Part shown: one piece after another, positions 44,838-54,619 of the stretch
How the letters are laid out: each line of letters opens with the position of its first letter
How positions within the stretch are numbered: the first letter of the stretch is position 1
Assembly (NCBI RefSeq): GCF_012927745.1
Contig: NZ_JABBKX010000003.1
Coordinates: forward strand, 496,001 to 560,000
Direction of reading: 5' to 3'
DNA length: 64,000 bases
Source: Neoroseomonas marina
GTDB lineage: Bacteria; Pseudomonadota; Alphaproteobacteria; Acetobacterales; Acetobacteraceae
Notes under the pieces: generated by a model
What the model was told of the DNA's origin: nothing
Databases searched by the model: none
Seen by the model: the letters and a program-made list of their open reading frames with translations, nothing else
Position numbers and translations under genes: made by a program

Positions 44838-45439
44838 GCCGGGGCGTAGACGATGTCGGTGCCGTCGTCCCCGCGCGCGGAGAACCCCACCCAGCGCCCG
44901 GCCGCATCGAAGGCGACGGATGCCGTCACCTCCCCGCTGCACTGGAATTCGGGCCCGCCGGCGGCCCCGCGTCGTGTCTCCCAGGCGAGGTCCAGGGCGC
45001 GGCCCGTGGTGGTGCCGAACAGCGGCACGCGGCCGCCGAGGCGGCGCATCTCCCACCAGGACAGCGGCGCGGCGTCCTCGGGCAGGCGCTGCGGCCCCTC
45101 GGTTCCGTCGAGCAGCACGGCGCCGGCCACCCGTTCCCCGCGCACCTCCACGATGCGGCCGTTGCGGTTGAGGCGCGAAGTCACGCGGCGGAAGCGGCCG
45201 CCCTCCGTCACCTCTTCGTAGCGATGCTCATAGCGGTAGACGACGATGCCGAAGACCCGTGGCGCGATCACCAGGTCCGAGGTCGCGACGCGTTCCGCCC
45301 CGCGCGTCGCGAAGCGCACCGTGTGCGTGCCCACGGCCTCGCCCTTGCGGAGGATGCGGAAGGCGATGTCGCCCTCCGCCGCGCGCGCCGGCCAGGCGAG
45401 CAGCGCCGCGGGCAAGGCGATCGCGTCGCGCCGCTGCAT
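44834..45439 (-). CDS. DUF6134-like secreted protein
   Basis: A 201-residue protein with a signal peptide (RDAIALPAALLAWPARAAEG) and a beta-rich domain (FRILRKGEAVGTHTVRFATR, VIAPRVFGIVVYRYEHRYEE) that resembles the DUF6134 family, whose function is unknown. Start ATG 45439 overlaps the SDR stop by one base (TGATG) and its own stop overlaps the photolyase ATG (ATGA). The tight coupling on both sides points to a shared pathway, probably periplasmic for this protein. Confidence 0.75.
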   Translation of the reverse strand: MQRRDAIALPAALLAWPARAAEGDIAFRILRKGEAVGTHTVRFATRGAERVATSDLVIAPRVFGIVVYRYEHRYEEVTEGGRFRRVTSRLNRNGRIVEVRGERVAGAVLLDGTEGPQRLPEDAAPLSWWEMRRLGGRVPLFGTTTGRALDLAWETRRGAAGGPEFQCSGEVTASVAFDAAGRWVGFSARGDDGTDIVYAPA

Positions 45440-46164
45440 CAGCCGCGGCTCCGCACGGTCGACCGGCCGCCGTCCACGGCAAAGACCTGCCCGGTGATCC
45501 AGCCCGCGGCGGGGGAGAGCAGGAAATCGGCGAGGGCCGCCGAATCCTCGCCCTCGCCCAGGCGCGGGATGGGGTGTTGTTTCGCGATCGCCTCGGCCAT
45601 CTGTGCATTCCCGGTCAGCGGCGCCGCCATGGCGCTGCGCGTCAACGAGGGGGCGATGCAGTTCACCCGCACCGCCGGTGCCAGCTCGGCGGCGAGTGCC
45701 ACCGTCAGCCCCTCGACCGCCGCCTTGGCGGCGGCGATGGCGGCATGGTTGGGGAAGCCGGCCCGCGCGGCAACCGTCGAGAACAGCACCACCGACCCCT
45801 TTGCCGCGACAAGGGCGTCCTGCGCCGCCTGCACCGCGATCGCCGCGCCGAGCGCGTTCAGCCGGAAGGCATCAAGGAAATCCGCCTCCCGCGTCCGCTT
45901 CAGCGGCTTCAGCGCGATCGACCCGGCGCAATAGGCCAGGCCCGAAACGGACGGCCCGGCCGCGGCGACGGCGGCATGCAACGCCGCCGCGTCCATTGCG
46001 TCCGCCACCACGGCGAGGCTGCCCGGCAGCCCCGCCGCCAGCGCAGCAACCCGTTCGGGGTCGCGGGCCACCAGCACGACACGGTCCCCCTGTGCCGCGC
46101 GTCGCCGCGCCAGCGCCGCGCCTACCGCCCCCGTCGCGCCCACCACGATGACCGTTCCCGACAT
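45439..46164 (-). CDS. SDR family protein lacking the catalytic Tyr
   Basis: A 241-residue SDR. The cofactor motif is VVGATGAVGAALAR and the VDGG ending is typical. Where classical SDRs have Y-x3-K, this protein has Ile before the Lys (FPNHAAIAAAKAAVEGL), so the catalytic Tyr is absent while the Lys remains; the upstream Ser is retained (VVLFSTVAARAG). It may be a non-classical reductase, a binding protein or use another residue. It is the first gene of a coupled minus-strand set with the DUF6134-like and Fe-S photolyase genes. Confidence 0.85.
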   Translation of the reverse strand: MSGTVIVVGATGAVGAALARRRAAQGDRVVLVARDPERVAALAAGLPGSLAVVADAMDAAALHAAVAAAGPSVSGLAYCAGSIALKPLKRTREADFLDAFRLNALGAAIAVQAAQDALVAAKGSVVLFSTVAARAGFPNHAAIAAAKAAVEGLTVALAAELAPAVRVNCIAPSLTRSAMAAPLTGNAQMAEAIAKQHPIPRLGEGEDSAALADFLLSPAAGWITGQVFAVDGGRSTVRSRG

Positions 46165-46276
46165 GCAACCCTCGATCGCCGACCGTCCGCGCGAGATGGT
46201 GGCGGCGCGCGGAAGCGGGAGGGGTCCCGCGCCGCCCGCGACAGGACGCGCGCGCCGTGGCAGGATGCGCGGCGAC

Positions 46277-46810
46277 ATGCGTCAGCTCCTTCTTCTCCGG
46301 CACGCGAAATCCTCCTGGGACGACCCGTCCCTTCCCGATCATGCCCGCCCGCTGAACGCCCGCGGGCGACGGGCCGCACAGGCCATGGCCGGCGCCATGC
46401 GCGACCTCGGCCTGTCGCCGGACGTGGTGCTGGTCTCCTCGGCGCGGCGCACGCTGCAGACGCTCGAGGCGATATCGCCCTTCCCCGACAGCCCACTCGT
46501 CGAGCCGATGGACGACATCTACCTGGCACCCTGGCCGCGGCTCCTCGACATCCTGCGCCGCGCGCCCGAGACGGCGCGCAGCATCATGCTGATCGGCCAC
46601 AATCCCGGTCTGCAGGACCTCGCTTTGGCGCTGGTCGGCGCGGCGGGCATGGCGTCCGGCCCGGCCTCGGCCCGACGCATGGCGGACGGCTTCCCGACCT
46701 GCGCGCTGGCCGAATTCTCGATTGCCACGCCATGGCACGACCTCGGCGACGGGGGTGGCCGGCTGGTGCGCTTCCTGGTGCCGGCCGACCTGCCGGAGAT
46801 GGCCCTGTGA
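46277..46810 (+). CDS. sixA: SixA-like histidine phosphatase
   Basis: A 177-residue histidine phosphatase of the SixA branch. The phosphoacceptor RHAK motif is in QLLLLRHAKSSWDD near the N-terminus, and the second catalytic His is in MLIGHNPGLQDLALAL. SixA removes phosphate from His-phosphorylated proteins; close relatives act on small phosphates. I use ATG 46277; ATG 46265 is possible. Its stop overlaps the GTG of the next gene (GTGA), giving coupling to the CYTH/CHAD protein, a common pairing. Confidence 0.87.
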   Translation: MRQLLLLRHAKSSWDDPSLPDHARPLNARGRRAAQAMAGAMRDLGLSPDVVLVSSARRTLQTLEAISPFPDSPLVEPMDDIYLAPWPRLLDILRRAPETARSIMLIGHNPGLQDLALALVGAAGMASGPASARRMADGFPTCALAEFSIATPWHDLGDGGGRLVRFLVPADLPEMAL

Positions 46811-46818
46811 TCTCCGCC

Positions 46819-48393
46819 ATGGCAGCCGGCCGCGCAACCCGCCAAACGGAGGGCGAGGCGGAAGCCCACACCGGCGACCCGCCCCCGCCGGAACCGGACG
46901 CCCGATCGCCTGAGGCGCTCACCCTCGACTTCACCCTGCCCGTCGAGGCCGCGGAGCGCCTGACCCGCCTGCCCTTCCTCCAGACCCACCGCAGCGACCG
47001 GGCACGGCCCACGACGGCGGAGACGGTGTGGCTCGACACGGCCGACGGCGCGCTCGCGGCCGCCGGGCTGACCGTCGCCGCGCCGAAGCGGGGCCCGCGC
47101 GTCCTGGTCCGTACGCTGCCCGAACCTGCGGCGGCCTGGCACCCCGGCATGCCGCCCGAGGTCCTGCGTCCGCTCGCCGCCGATGAGACGCCGGCCCAGG
47201 CCGGAGACGGCCCGCTCGTCGCCGTCGCCGCCTTCACGGGGCGCCGCCTGGCCTTTCGCCTCGGACTTGCGGGGGAGACGGTCGACGGCGTCCTGCTGGT
47301 CGGCCGGTTGCGCTGCGTCGCGGCGGAACGCCCCACCGCGCGACTTTCGCTGACGGGCACGCTGCCGGCCGTGCTGGCGGCGGCCAACGGCATCGCTGCG
47401 ACCGTCCCGCTGCTGCCGCCGCTCGCCTGCCTCGCCGAGGAAGGCCGCGCGCTGGCCACCGGCACCGATGCGCGACCCCATCGGCTCGGCCCTCCCGATA
47501 CCTCGGGCGCCGACACGGTCGAGGACGCCTTCCTGCGTGCCGCCGGCCACCTGATCGAGGTCATTCGCCAGCAATCCGCCCGCATACGCCAGGACGGCGG
47601 GCCGGAGGCGGTGCACCAGACACGGGTCGCCCTGCGCCGCCTCCGATCCGTGCTGCGCGTCTTCCGGGCGGCAACGGACGGACCGCCCCTGCGCGCACTC
47701 GACGCCCGCCTGCGGGAGGTGCTCTCGGTGCTCGGCCCGGCACGGGACTGGGATGTGTTCATCGGCGGCATCGGCCGTCAGGTCAGCACGGCCTTCCCCG
47801 ATGAGACGCGCATCGCCGCCCTGCTCCGCGCCGCCAAAGGGCGTCGGCATGCGGCGTATGAGGCGGTGCTCGCCATGCTCGACGGGCCGGCGTGGCGCAT
47901 GTTGCTGATCGACGCGACGGGGACACTCCTGGCCCGCCCCTGGCGCGAGGAGGCATCCAGCGAGGCTCTTGCGGCGCTCGAAGCGCGGGTCGGGGAGTTC
48001 GCCCGCAGCATCCTGGACCGCCGCTGGCACCGGCTGCGTCGCGCCGGCGAGGATTTCGAGCAATTGTCGTCCGAGGCGCTGCACGAGCTCCGCCTGGACG
48101 GCAAGCGCCTGCGCTACGCGGCCGAGGTGTTCGCGCCCGTCTTCGGCCCGAAGGCGGCACGACGCTTCCTGCGCCGTGTTGCCGCGTTGCAGGAAGGCCT
48201 CGGCATCGCCAACGACGCGGCCGTGGCGCGAGGCCTCGCGCGGAGCCTCATCGGGCAGGGCCAGGCGGGCCGGATGTGGGCTGCGGGCGTCATCGAAGGG
48301 TGGTGCGAAGCCCGCGTCGCGGACCATCGCGGCGACGCCCTGGAGGCGTGGGAGCGGCTGAGCGGCAAGGATCGTTTCTGGTCAGGCGACTAG
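46819..48393 (+). CDS. CYTH and CHAD domain protein
   Basis: A 524-residue protein with an N-terminal CYTH-like triphosphate tunnel region (about residues 30-215: EALTLDFTLPVEAAERLTRL, RVLVRTLPE, FRLGLAG) and a C-terminal CHAD domain (about 235-505) with EAVHQTRVALRRLRSVLRVF, LGPARDWDVFIGGIGR and LHELRLDGKRLRYAAEVFAP. CHAD domains bind polyphosphate via conserved His and basic residues. GTG 46807 overlapping the sixA stop is an alternative start. The CYTH domain shows weak acid and basic clusters, so triphosphatase activity is uncertain. Confidence 0.87.
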   Translation: MAAGRATRQTEGEAEAHTGDPPPPEPDARSPEALTLDFTLPVEAAERLTRLPFLQTHRSDRARPTTAETVWLDTADGALAAAGLTVAAPKRGPRVLVRTLPEPAAAWHPGMPPEVLRPLAADETPAQAGDGPLVAVAAFTGRRLAFRLGLAGETVDGVLLVGRLRCVAAERPTARLSLTGTLPAVLAAANGIAATVPLLPPLACLAEEGRALATGTDARPHRLGPPDTSGADTVEDAFLRAAGHLIEVIRQQSARIRQDGGPEAVHQTRVALRRLRSVLRVFRAATDGPPLRALDARLREVLSVLGPARDWDVFIGGIGRQVSTAFPDETRIAALLRAAKGRRHAAYEAVLAMLDGPAWRMLLIDATGTLLARPWREEASSEALAALEARVGEFARSILDRRWHRLRRAGEDFEQLSSEALHELRLDGKRLRYAAEVFAPVFGPKAARRFLRRVAALQEGLGIANDAAVARGLARSLIGQGQAGRMWAAGVIEGWCEARVADHRGDALEAWERLSGKDRFWSGD

Positions 48394-48465
48394 CGACGCT
48401 TCCTCTCATCGCGTTGACGATGACGATCAAATTTTGTCGGAACAGGCTGCAACGGCGGGTTGCAG

Positions 48466-49053
48466 ATGGCGTTTCGTCGCGATAGCCATCGCACCGTGCT
48501 TGAACGACGGCGCATCTTCAAAGGCCGCAGGAACCGTCCGCGTATGAGCGGCACGGCGCTCCTGCTTTCCGCAGCGATCGCCCTGCCGGTGATCGCGGCA
48601 GTTGCGGTGCCGTCGAACCTCTTCGGTTCCGCGCCCACCAGCCGCGAATGGCATGCCGAAGCGCATGCGATCCGCATCGTGGATGGCGAGACGATCGGGC
48701 TCGGCGACAAGATCGTGCGGCTGGCCGGTGTGGCCGCGCCGACACGCGGCGAGGATTGCCGCGGCCGCGGCGGTGAGGTCTTCGACTGCGGCGCCGCGTC
48801 CGCCGCCGCGCTGATGCGGCTCATCTCCGGACGCCCCGTGACCTGCCGCATCGTCGGCCAGGACGGGTTCGGCCGCGGGCTCGGCCAGTGCGACGCGGCG
48901 GGTGCCGATCTCAATCGCTCTCTCGTCCGCGGCGGCTTCGCGATCGCGAGCAGCGGCGTTTTGCGCAACGAGGAAAGCCTCGCCCGCGGCGCCGCGCAGG
49001 GCCTCTGGGCGAACGGCGCCGGCGCGCCGCCGGCCTGGCGCCTGCGCGACTAG
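48466..49053 (+). CDS. Staphylococcal-nuclease-fold protein, catalytic residues altered
   Basis: A protein of about 195 residues with an N-terminal basic stretch and membrane anchor (GTALLLSAAIALPVIAAVAV) followed by an SNase-like domain: HAIRIVDGETIGLGDKIVRL, AGVAAPTRGEDC, GQDGFGRGLGQCD, NRSLVRGGFAIAS. The two Arg positions of nuclease are kept (VRLAGV, FGRGLG), but the Asp and Glu of the D-T-P-E site are replaced by Ala and Thr (AAPT). It is probably not an active nuclease. An ATG at 48544 is a possible shorter start, just before the anchor. Cys pairs suggest disulfides in the periplasm. Confidence 0.75.
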   Translation: MAFRRDSHRTVLERRRIFKGRRNRPRMSGTALLLSAAIALPVIAAVAVPSNLFGSAPTSREWHAEAHAIRIVDGETIGLGDKIVRLAGVAAPTRGEDCRGRGGEVFDCGAASAAALMRLISGRPVTCRIVGQDGFGRGLGQCDAAGADLNRSLVRGGFAIASSGVLRNEESLARGAAQGLWANGAGAPPAWRLRD

Positions 49054-49076
49054 CATCCCGTTCCGCCGCTTGTGCA

Positions 49077-49100
49077 ACGCATGACCCGGATGTCATGCGT
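49077..49100. repeat. Perfect 9-bp inverted repeat upstream of gltA
   Basis: ACGCATGAC and GTCATGCGT flank a 6-base centre, 24 bp after the SNase-like stop and about 45 bp upstream of the gltA -35 box. It may be a terminator of the upstream gene or an operator for gltA. No T-tract follows. Confidence 0.5.
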
Positions 49101-49144
49101 CGAACCCGCGGACCGCCTCCATCCTCCCGGTCATTCCGCCGCGT

Positions 49145-49173
49145 TTGCCAAGCCAGGGTGACGGCCGTTATCT
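49145..49173 (+). promoter_or_regulatory. gltA promoter
   Basis: TTGCCA (49145-49150) and TTATCT (49168-49173) are separated by 17 bp, about 68 bp upstream of the citrate synthase ATG. Spacing and hexamers fit a vegetative promoter. Confidence 0.55.
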
Positions 49174-49240
49174 TGCGGTGCATCAAACAGGCGGGGCCGC
49201 CCCTCAGCACCCCGCCCGAACGCCCCGAGGAACTCCCCAC

Positions 49241-50548
49241 ATGAGCAGCAAGGCCACCGGCTCCATCACCGTCACGATGGAGGGCTCCAACAAGAGCGCG
49301 ACATTGCCGCTGCTCGGCGGGACGCTCGGCCCGCAGGTCGCCGACATCCGCAAGCTCTACAACGAGCTCGGCATCTTCACCTACGATCCCGGCTACGGCG
49401 CGACCGCGTCCTGCGAGAGCACGATCACCTACATCGACGGCGACGCCGGCGTGCTGCTCTACCGCGGCTACCCGATCGAGCAGCTGGCCGAGAAGTCCTC
49501 CTTCCTCGAGGTCGCCTACCTGCTCCTGAACGGCGAGTTGCCGACCGCGGCGCAGTATGCCGAATTCGACAAGGGTGTTACGCGCCACACCATGCTGCAC
49601 GAGCAGCTGCGCCGCTTCTTCGACGGCTTCCGCCGTGACGCGCACCCGATGGCGGTGATGTGCGGCGTGGTCGGCGCGATGGCCGCCTTCTACCACGACA
49701 ACCTCGATATCAACGATCCGGAGCAGCGCCGCATCGCGGCCTTCCGCCTGATCGCGAAGGTGCCGACCATCGCGGCCTGGGCCTACAAGTACTCGATCGG
49801 CCAGCCCTTCATGTATCCGCGCAACGACCTCGGCTACGCGGAGAACTTCCTCTACATGCTGAACGGCGTGCCGGCCGAGGAATACGTCAACAACCCGATC
49901 CTCTCGCGCGCCATGGATCGCATCCTGATCCTGCACGCGGACCACGAGCAGAACGCCTCGACCTCGACGGTACGCCTGGCGGGTTCGACGGGCGCGAACC
50001 CCTTCGCCTGCATCGCCGCCGGCATCGCCGCCCTGTGGGGCCCTGCGCATGGCGGCGCGAACGAGGCGGTGCTGAAGATGCTCGCGGAGATCGGCAAGCC
50101 CGAGAACATCCCGGCCTTCATCAGCGAGGTGAAGGACAAGAACTCCCACACCAAGCTCATGGGCTTCGGTCACCGGGTCTACAAGAACTTCGACCCGCGC
50201 GCGAAGATCATGAAGGAGACCTGCCACGAGGTCCTCGCCGAGCTTGGCATCAAGGACGAGCCGCTGCTCGACATGGCGATCGAGATGGAACGGATCGCGC
50301 TGACCGACGAGTACTTCGTGTCGCGCAAGCTGTACCCGAACGTGGACTTCTATTCGGGCATCATCCTCAAGGCGATGGGCATCCCGACCTCGATGTTCAC
50401 CGTGCTGTTCGCGGTGGCGCGCACCGTCGGCTGGGTGAGCCAGTGGAAGGAACTGATCGAGGACCCGTCCCAGCGCATCGGCCGCCCGCGCCAGATCTAC
50501 ACCGGCGCGGCAGCGCGCGACTTCGTCGCGATCGACAAGCGGGGCTGA
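49241..50548 (+). CDS. gltA: Citrate synthase
   Basis: A 435-residue type II citrate synthase, which condenses acetyl-CoA and oxaloacetate in the TCA cycle. Active-site residues are visible in [20 protein letters not shown] (first His), [19 protein letters not shown] (second His) and [16 protein letters not shown] (Asp). The N-terminal region TFTYDPGY-like ([20 protein letters not shown]) matches gram-negative hexameric forms regulated by NADH. ATG 49241 follows GAGGAA nine bases upstream. A long array of hairpins lies downstream. Confidence 0.97.
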   Translation: MSSKATGSITVTMEGSNKSATLPLLGGTLGPQVADIRKLYNELGIFTYDPGYGATASCESTITYIDGDAGVLLYRGYPIEQLAEKSSFLEVAYLLLNGELPTAAQYAEFDKGVTRHTMLHEQLRRFFDGFRRDAHPMAVMCGVVGAMAAFYHDNLDINDPEQRRIAAFRLIAKVPTIAAWAYKYSIGQPFMYPRNDLGYAENFLYMLNGVPAEEYVNNPILSRAMDRILILHADHEQNASTSTVRLAGSTGANPFACIAAGIAALWGPAHGGANEAVLKMLAEIGKPENIPAFISEVKDKNSHTKLMGFGHRVYKNFDPRAKIMKETCHEVLAELGIKDEPLLDMAIEMERIALTDEYFVSRKLYPNVDFYSGIILKAMGIPTSMFTVLFAVARTVGWVSQWKELIEDPSQRIGRPRQIYTGAAARDFVAIDKRG

Positions 50549-50556
50549 GGTTGTCG

Positions 50557-50610
50557 CCGGAGGGGCCCTGCCCCTCCGGACCACCCCGCCAAAGGCCCAA
50601 AGGCCCTTGG
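50557..50610. repeat. Composite palindromic intergenic repeat, copy 2
   Basis: A perfect 10-bp hairpin (50557-50566/50570-50579) is followed by an 8-of-9-bp hairpin (CCAAAGGCC with GGCCCTTGG, 50589-50597/50602-50610). Order and sequence match the repeat at 9932-9987, with the same flanking GGAAACC/GGAACCC. It sits right after gltA and probably also terminates it. Confidence 0.7.
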
Positions 50611-50620
50611 AACCCGTCAG

Positions 50621-50696
50621 ATGGCCGGTTGGCGGAAGGGCACCGAGCGACCGCAATGCGCGGATCGCCTTCGGTGCCCTTCCGCCAACCGGCCAT
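50621..50696. repeat. Long perfect inverted repeat (26-bp arms)
   Basis: Arms 50621-50646 and 50671-50696 are exact reverse complements (outer ends ATGGCCGG and CCGGCCAT) around a 24-base centre that itself can form two short stems (50647-50650 with 50665-50668, 50651-50654 with 50660-50663). The whole 76 bp can fold into one long imperfect hairpin in the gap between gltA and the convergent dppF. Confidence 0.8.
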
Positions 50697-50710
50697 TGAA
50701 CTATTGGTGT

Positions 50711-50732
50711 CCAGAGGCCTTTCGGCCTCTGG
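50711..50732. terminator. Hairpin, 9-bp stem
   Basis: CCAGAGGCC pairs with GGCCTCTGG around a TTTC loop. It is one of four hairpins in tandem between the convergent gltA and dppF genes. Confidence 0.5.
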
Positions 50733-50742
50733 TGGGGTGAGC

Positions 50743-50767
50743 GCGAGAGGGGCAAGGCCCCTCTCGC
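50743..50767. terminator. Hairpin, 11-bp stem, next to dppF stop
   Basis: GCGAGAGGGGC pairs with GCCCCTCTCGC around a 3-base loop, eight bases past the dppF stop. It is the most likely terminator for the peptide transporter operon, though it lacks a T-run. Confidence 0.6.
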
Positions 50768-50774
50768 TACGCCC

Positions 50775-51749
50775 TCACCCGCGCTTGTGACACGCCACCC
50801 AGTGCCCGGGCTTCGCTTCGCGGAATTCGGGTGAGGTGGTGTCGCACAGCCCCTTTTCCGCGATCGGGCAGCGCGTGTGGAAGCGACAGCCGGAGGGCGG
50901 GTTCAGCGGGCTCGGGATGTCGCCCTGGAGGCGGATGCGTTCGCGCTTGATCGTCGGGTCCGGGATCGGCACAGCCGAAAGCAGCGCTTCCGTGTAGGGA
51001 TGCAGCGGGTCCGTGTAGAGGTCGCGCGAGGGCGCGATCTCCACGATGCGCCCGAGATACATCACCGCGACGCGGTCGCTGATGTGCTCCACGACCGACA
51101 GGTCGTGCGCGATGAACAGGAAGGAGAGGCCGAACTTCTCCTGCAGATCCTCGAGCAGGTTGATGACCTGCGCCTGGATCGAGACGTCGAGGGCGGAGAC
51201 CGGCTCGTCGCAGATGATGAGCTTGGGCGAGACGGCGAGCGCGCGCGCGATCCCGATGCGCTGGCGCTGTCCGCCCGAGAATTCGTGCGGGAACCGCGTC
51301 ATGTGATCCGGCCGGAGGCCGACCGTGGTCAGCAGTTCCGCCACCTTCTCGTCCCGCTCGCGGCGATTCTTCGCGAGGCCGTGGATCTCCAGCGCCTCCC
51401 CGATGATGGCCGAGACGGTCATCCGCGGGTTCAGCGAGGCGAAGGGGTCCTGGAAGATGATCTGCATGTCGCGGCGGATCGCCGCGAGGTCCCGGCCGTT
51501 CAGCGCGCGCACGTCGCGCCCTTCGAAGACCACCTCGCCCGAGGTCGGCTCGATCAGCCGCAGGATGCAGCGGCCCGTGGTGGACTTGCCGCAGCCGGAT
51601 TCGCCCACCAGGCCGAGCGTCTCCCCCTGGTCCAGGTCGAAACCCACGCCGTCGACGGCGTGCACATGGTCGACGACGCGCCGCAGCAGTCCACCGCGCA
51701 CCGGGAACTGCTTGACCAGGTTGCGAACGGAGAGCAGCGGCGTCTGCAT
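50775..51749 (-). CDS. dppF: Dipeptide/oligopeptide ABC transporter ATPase (DppF/OppF-like)
   Basis: A 324-residue ATPase: Walker [14 protein letters not shown], signature [15 protein letters not shown], Walker [19 protein letters not shown] and the C-terminal oligopeptide-type region with [12 protein letters not shown] and [19 protein letters not shown], whose Cys residues may bind an Fe-S cluster as in related transporters. It is the last gene of a five-gene operon, 20 bp after dppD. Substrate may be dipeptides, oligopeptides, opines or glutathione. Confidence 0.93.
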   Translation of the reverse strand: MQTPLLSVRNLVKQFPVRGGLLRRVVDHVHAVDGVGFDLDQGETLGLVGESGCGKSTTGRCILRLIEPTSGEVVFEGRDVRALNGRDLAAIRRDMQIIFQDPFASLNPRMTVSAIIGEALEIHGLAKNRRERDEKVAELLTTVGLRPDHMTRFPHEFSGGQRQRIGIARALAVSPKLIICDEPVSALDVSIQAQVINLLEDLQEKFGLSFLFIAHDLSVVEHISDRVAVMYLGRIVEIAPSRDLYTDPLHPYTEALLSAVPIPDPTIKRERIRLQGDIPSPLNPPSGCRFHTRCPIAEKGLCDTTSPEFREAKPGHWVACHKRG

Positions 51750-51769
51750 CGGCGGTTCCTTCGCGGCGC

Positions 51770-52749
<980 letters not shown>

Positions 52750-52753
<4 letters not shown>

Positions 52754-53685
52754 GCCGAGATGATCCGGCGCGGATCCAGCGCGTCGCGCAGGCCGTCGCC
52801 GATGTAGTTGATCGACAGCACCGTCAGGAAGATCGCCATGCCCGGGAACAGCGCCCAGTGCGGCGCGAAGTCGAGGTTGTCCTTGGCGTCGAACAGCAGC
52901 CGCCCCCAGGTCGGCACGTCCGGCGGGAAGCCGAGGCCGAGGAAGGACAGCGTCGATTCCGCGAGGATCGCCGCCGCGACGTCGATCGACGCGGCCACGA
53001 TCACCGGCCCCAGCGCATTGGGCAGGATGTGGCGCAGCACCAGCCGCCCGCGGGAGGCGCCGAGGGCGCGCGCCGCCTCGACGAATTCCTTCTCGCGCAG
53101 CGACAGGAACTGCGCACGCACCAGCCGCGCCACCGGCATCCAGCGGAAGCCGCCGATCACCGCGACGATGAGGATGAAGACGCCCAGTTCCAGCCCCACC
53201 AGCCCCGTCAGCGTGTCGCGGAACAGGTAGATGATCAGCAGCAGCAGCGGCAGTTGCGGCAGGGAGAGGAACAGGTCCGTCAGCCACATCAGGGCGACGT
53301 CCACCTTCCCGCCCGCCATGCCGGCCACCGCGCCGACCAGCACGCCGACGAAGATCGCGACCGCCATGGCCGCGAAGCCGACCGCGAGGGAGATCCGCCC
53401 ACCATAGAGGATGCGCGCCAGCAGGTCCTGTCCGAGGTCGTCCGTGCCGAGCGGATGTGCCCAGGACGGCCCCTGCAGCCGGGCGGTGAAGTCGATCTCG
53501 TCGATCGGCACCGACCAGACGAATGGACCGACCACGACGGCGAGGATCAGCGCCAGCAGCACCACGCCGCTGGCCACCGCCAGCCGGTGCTTGCGGAAGC
53601 GCCGCCAGGCTTCCTGCCAGGGCCCGATGTGCCGGCGTTCGGCGGCGGGGCTAGCGGAAGCTGATGCGAGGGTCGAGCCAGCCAT
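52750..53685 (-). CDS. dppC: Dipeptide/oligopeptide ABC transporter permease (DppC/OppC-like)
   Basis: A 311-residue inner-membrane permease: a long N-terminal tail with [20 protein letters not shown], periplasmic [20 protein letters not shown], the EAA loop [20 protein letters not shown] and late helix [18 protein letters not shown]. The gene overlaps dppB by 35 bp at its 5' end and dppD by four bases at its 3' end. Confidence 0.93.
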
Positions 53686-54610
53686 AGAGCACGTCCGCCA
53701 GCAGGTTGAAGAGGATGACGAGGCCCGCGAAGACGAAGGTGACCGCCATGATCACCGGCGTGTCGTTGGCGAGGATGGCGCTGATCAGCAGCGATCCGAT
53801 GCCGGGCACGCGGAAGATCTGCTCGGTCACGATGGCGCCGCCGAAGACGGCAGGCATCTGCAGCGCGACCAGGGTCACCACCGGGATCATCGCGTTGCGC
53901 ACGATGTGCTTCAGCGTGATCCGCGCTTCCGACAGGCCCTTCGACCGCGCCGTCGTCACGTGGTCGAGCCGCACCACGTCGAGCACGGCCGACCGCACGA
54001 AGCGCGTCCAGGCCGCGCCCTGGAACAGGCCGAGCACCAGGACGGGCATGATCGACTGGCGGATCATCTCCCACCACCACTTCCAGCCCGTCGCCTCGAT
54101 GTTCGTGCGGAACACGAAGGGCAGCCAGTCGAGGTGGATGGAGAAGAACATGATCAGCAGCAGGCCGGTGAAGAAGGTCGGCAGGGAGAAGCCGACGAAG
54201 GCCAGCGTGTTCGCGATCTGGTCGAAGATCGAATAGGGCCGCGTCGCCGCGAAGACGCCGACCGGCAGGGCGATCGCCAGCGCCAGCACCTGCGACGCGC
54301 CGATCACGGCGACCGTGGTCGGCAGGCGCTGCAGGATCAGCTGGTCGACCGGGATGCGGCTGACGAAGGAAAAGCCCCAGTCGCCGCGCAGCATCGCGCT
54401 CAGCCAGTGCAGGTAGCGCAGGTAGACCGGGTCATCGAGCCCGAGGCTCGCCCGCAGTGCCGCGCGGACATCGGGCGGCACGGCGGGGTTGGTCGCGAGT
54501 TCCTCGAACGGATCCCCGGGCGCGAGCGCGAGGACGGTGAACAGCACCACGCTGATCCCGAGCAGGCTCGGGATCGCGATCAGCAGGCGCCGGGTGACGT
54601 ACTGGAGCAC
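53651..54610 (-). CDS. dppB: Dipeptide/oligopeptide ABC transporter permease (DppB/OppB-like)
   Basis: A 319-residue permease starting MLQYVTRRLLIAIPSLLGIS, with WGFSFVSRIPVDQLILQRLP in the periplasmic gate and the EAA-like loop ARSKGLSEARITLKHIVRNA. It forms the channel with the DppC-like subunit. It begins nine bases after the binding protein gene stop. Confidence 0.93.
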   Translation of the reverse strand: MLQYVTRRLLIAIPSLLGISVVLFTVLALAPGDPFEELATNPAVPPDVRAALRASLGLDDPVYLRYLHWLSAMLRGDWGFSFVSRIPVDQLILQRLPTTVAVIGASQVLALAIALPVGVFAATRPYSIFDQIANTLAFVGFSLPTFFTGLLLIMFFSIHLDWLPFVFRTNIEATGWKWWWEMIRQSIMPVLVLGLFQGAAWTRFVRSAVLDVVRLDHVTTARSKGLSEARITLKHIVRNAMIPVVTLVALQMPAVFGGAIVTEQIFRVPGIGSLLISAILANDTPVIMAVTFVFAGLVILFNLLADVLYGWLDPRISFR

Positions 54611-54619
54611 GCGCGACGA

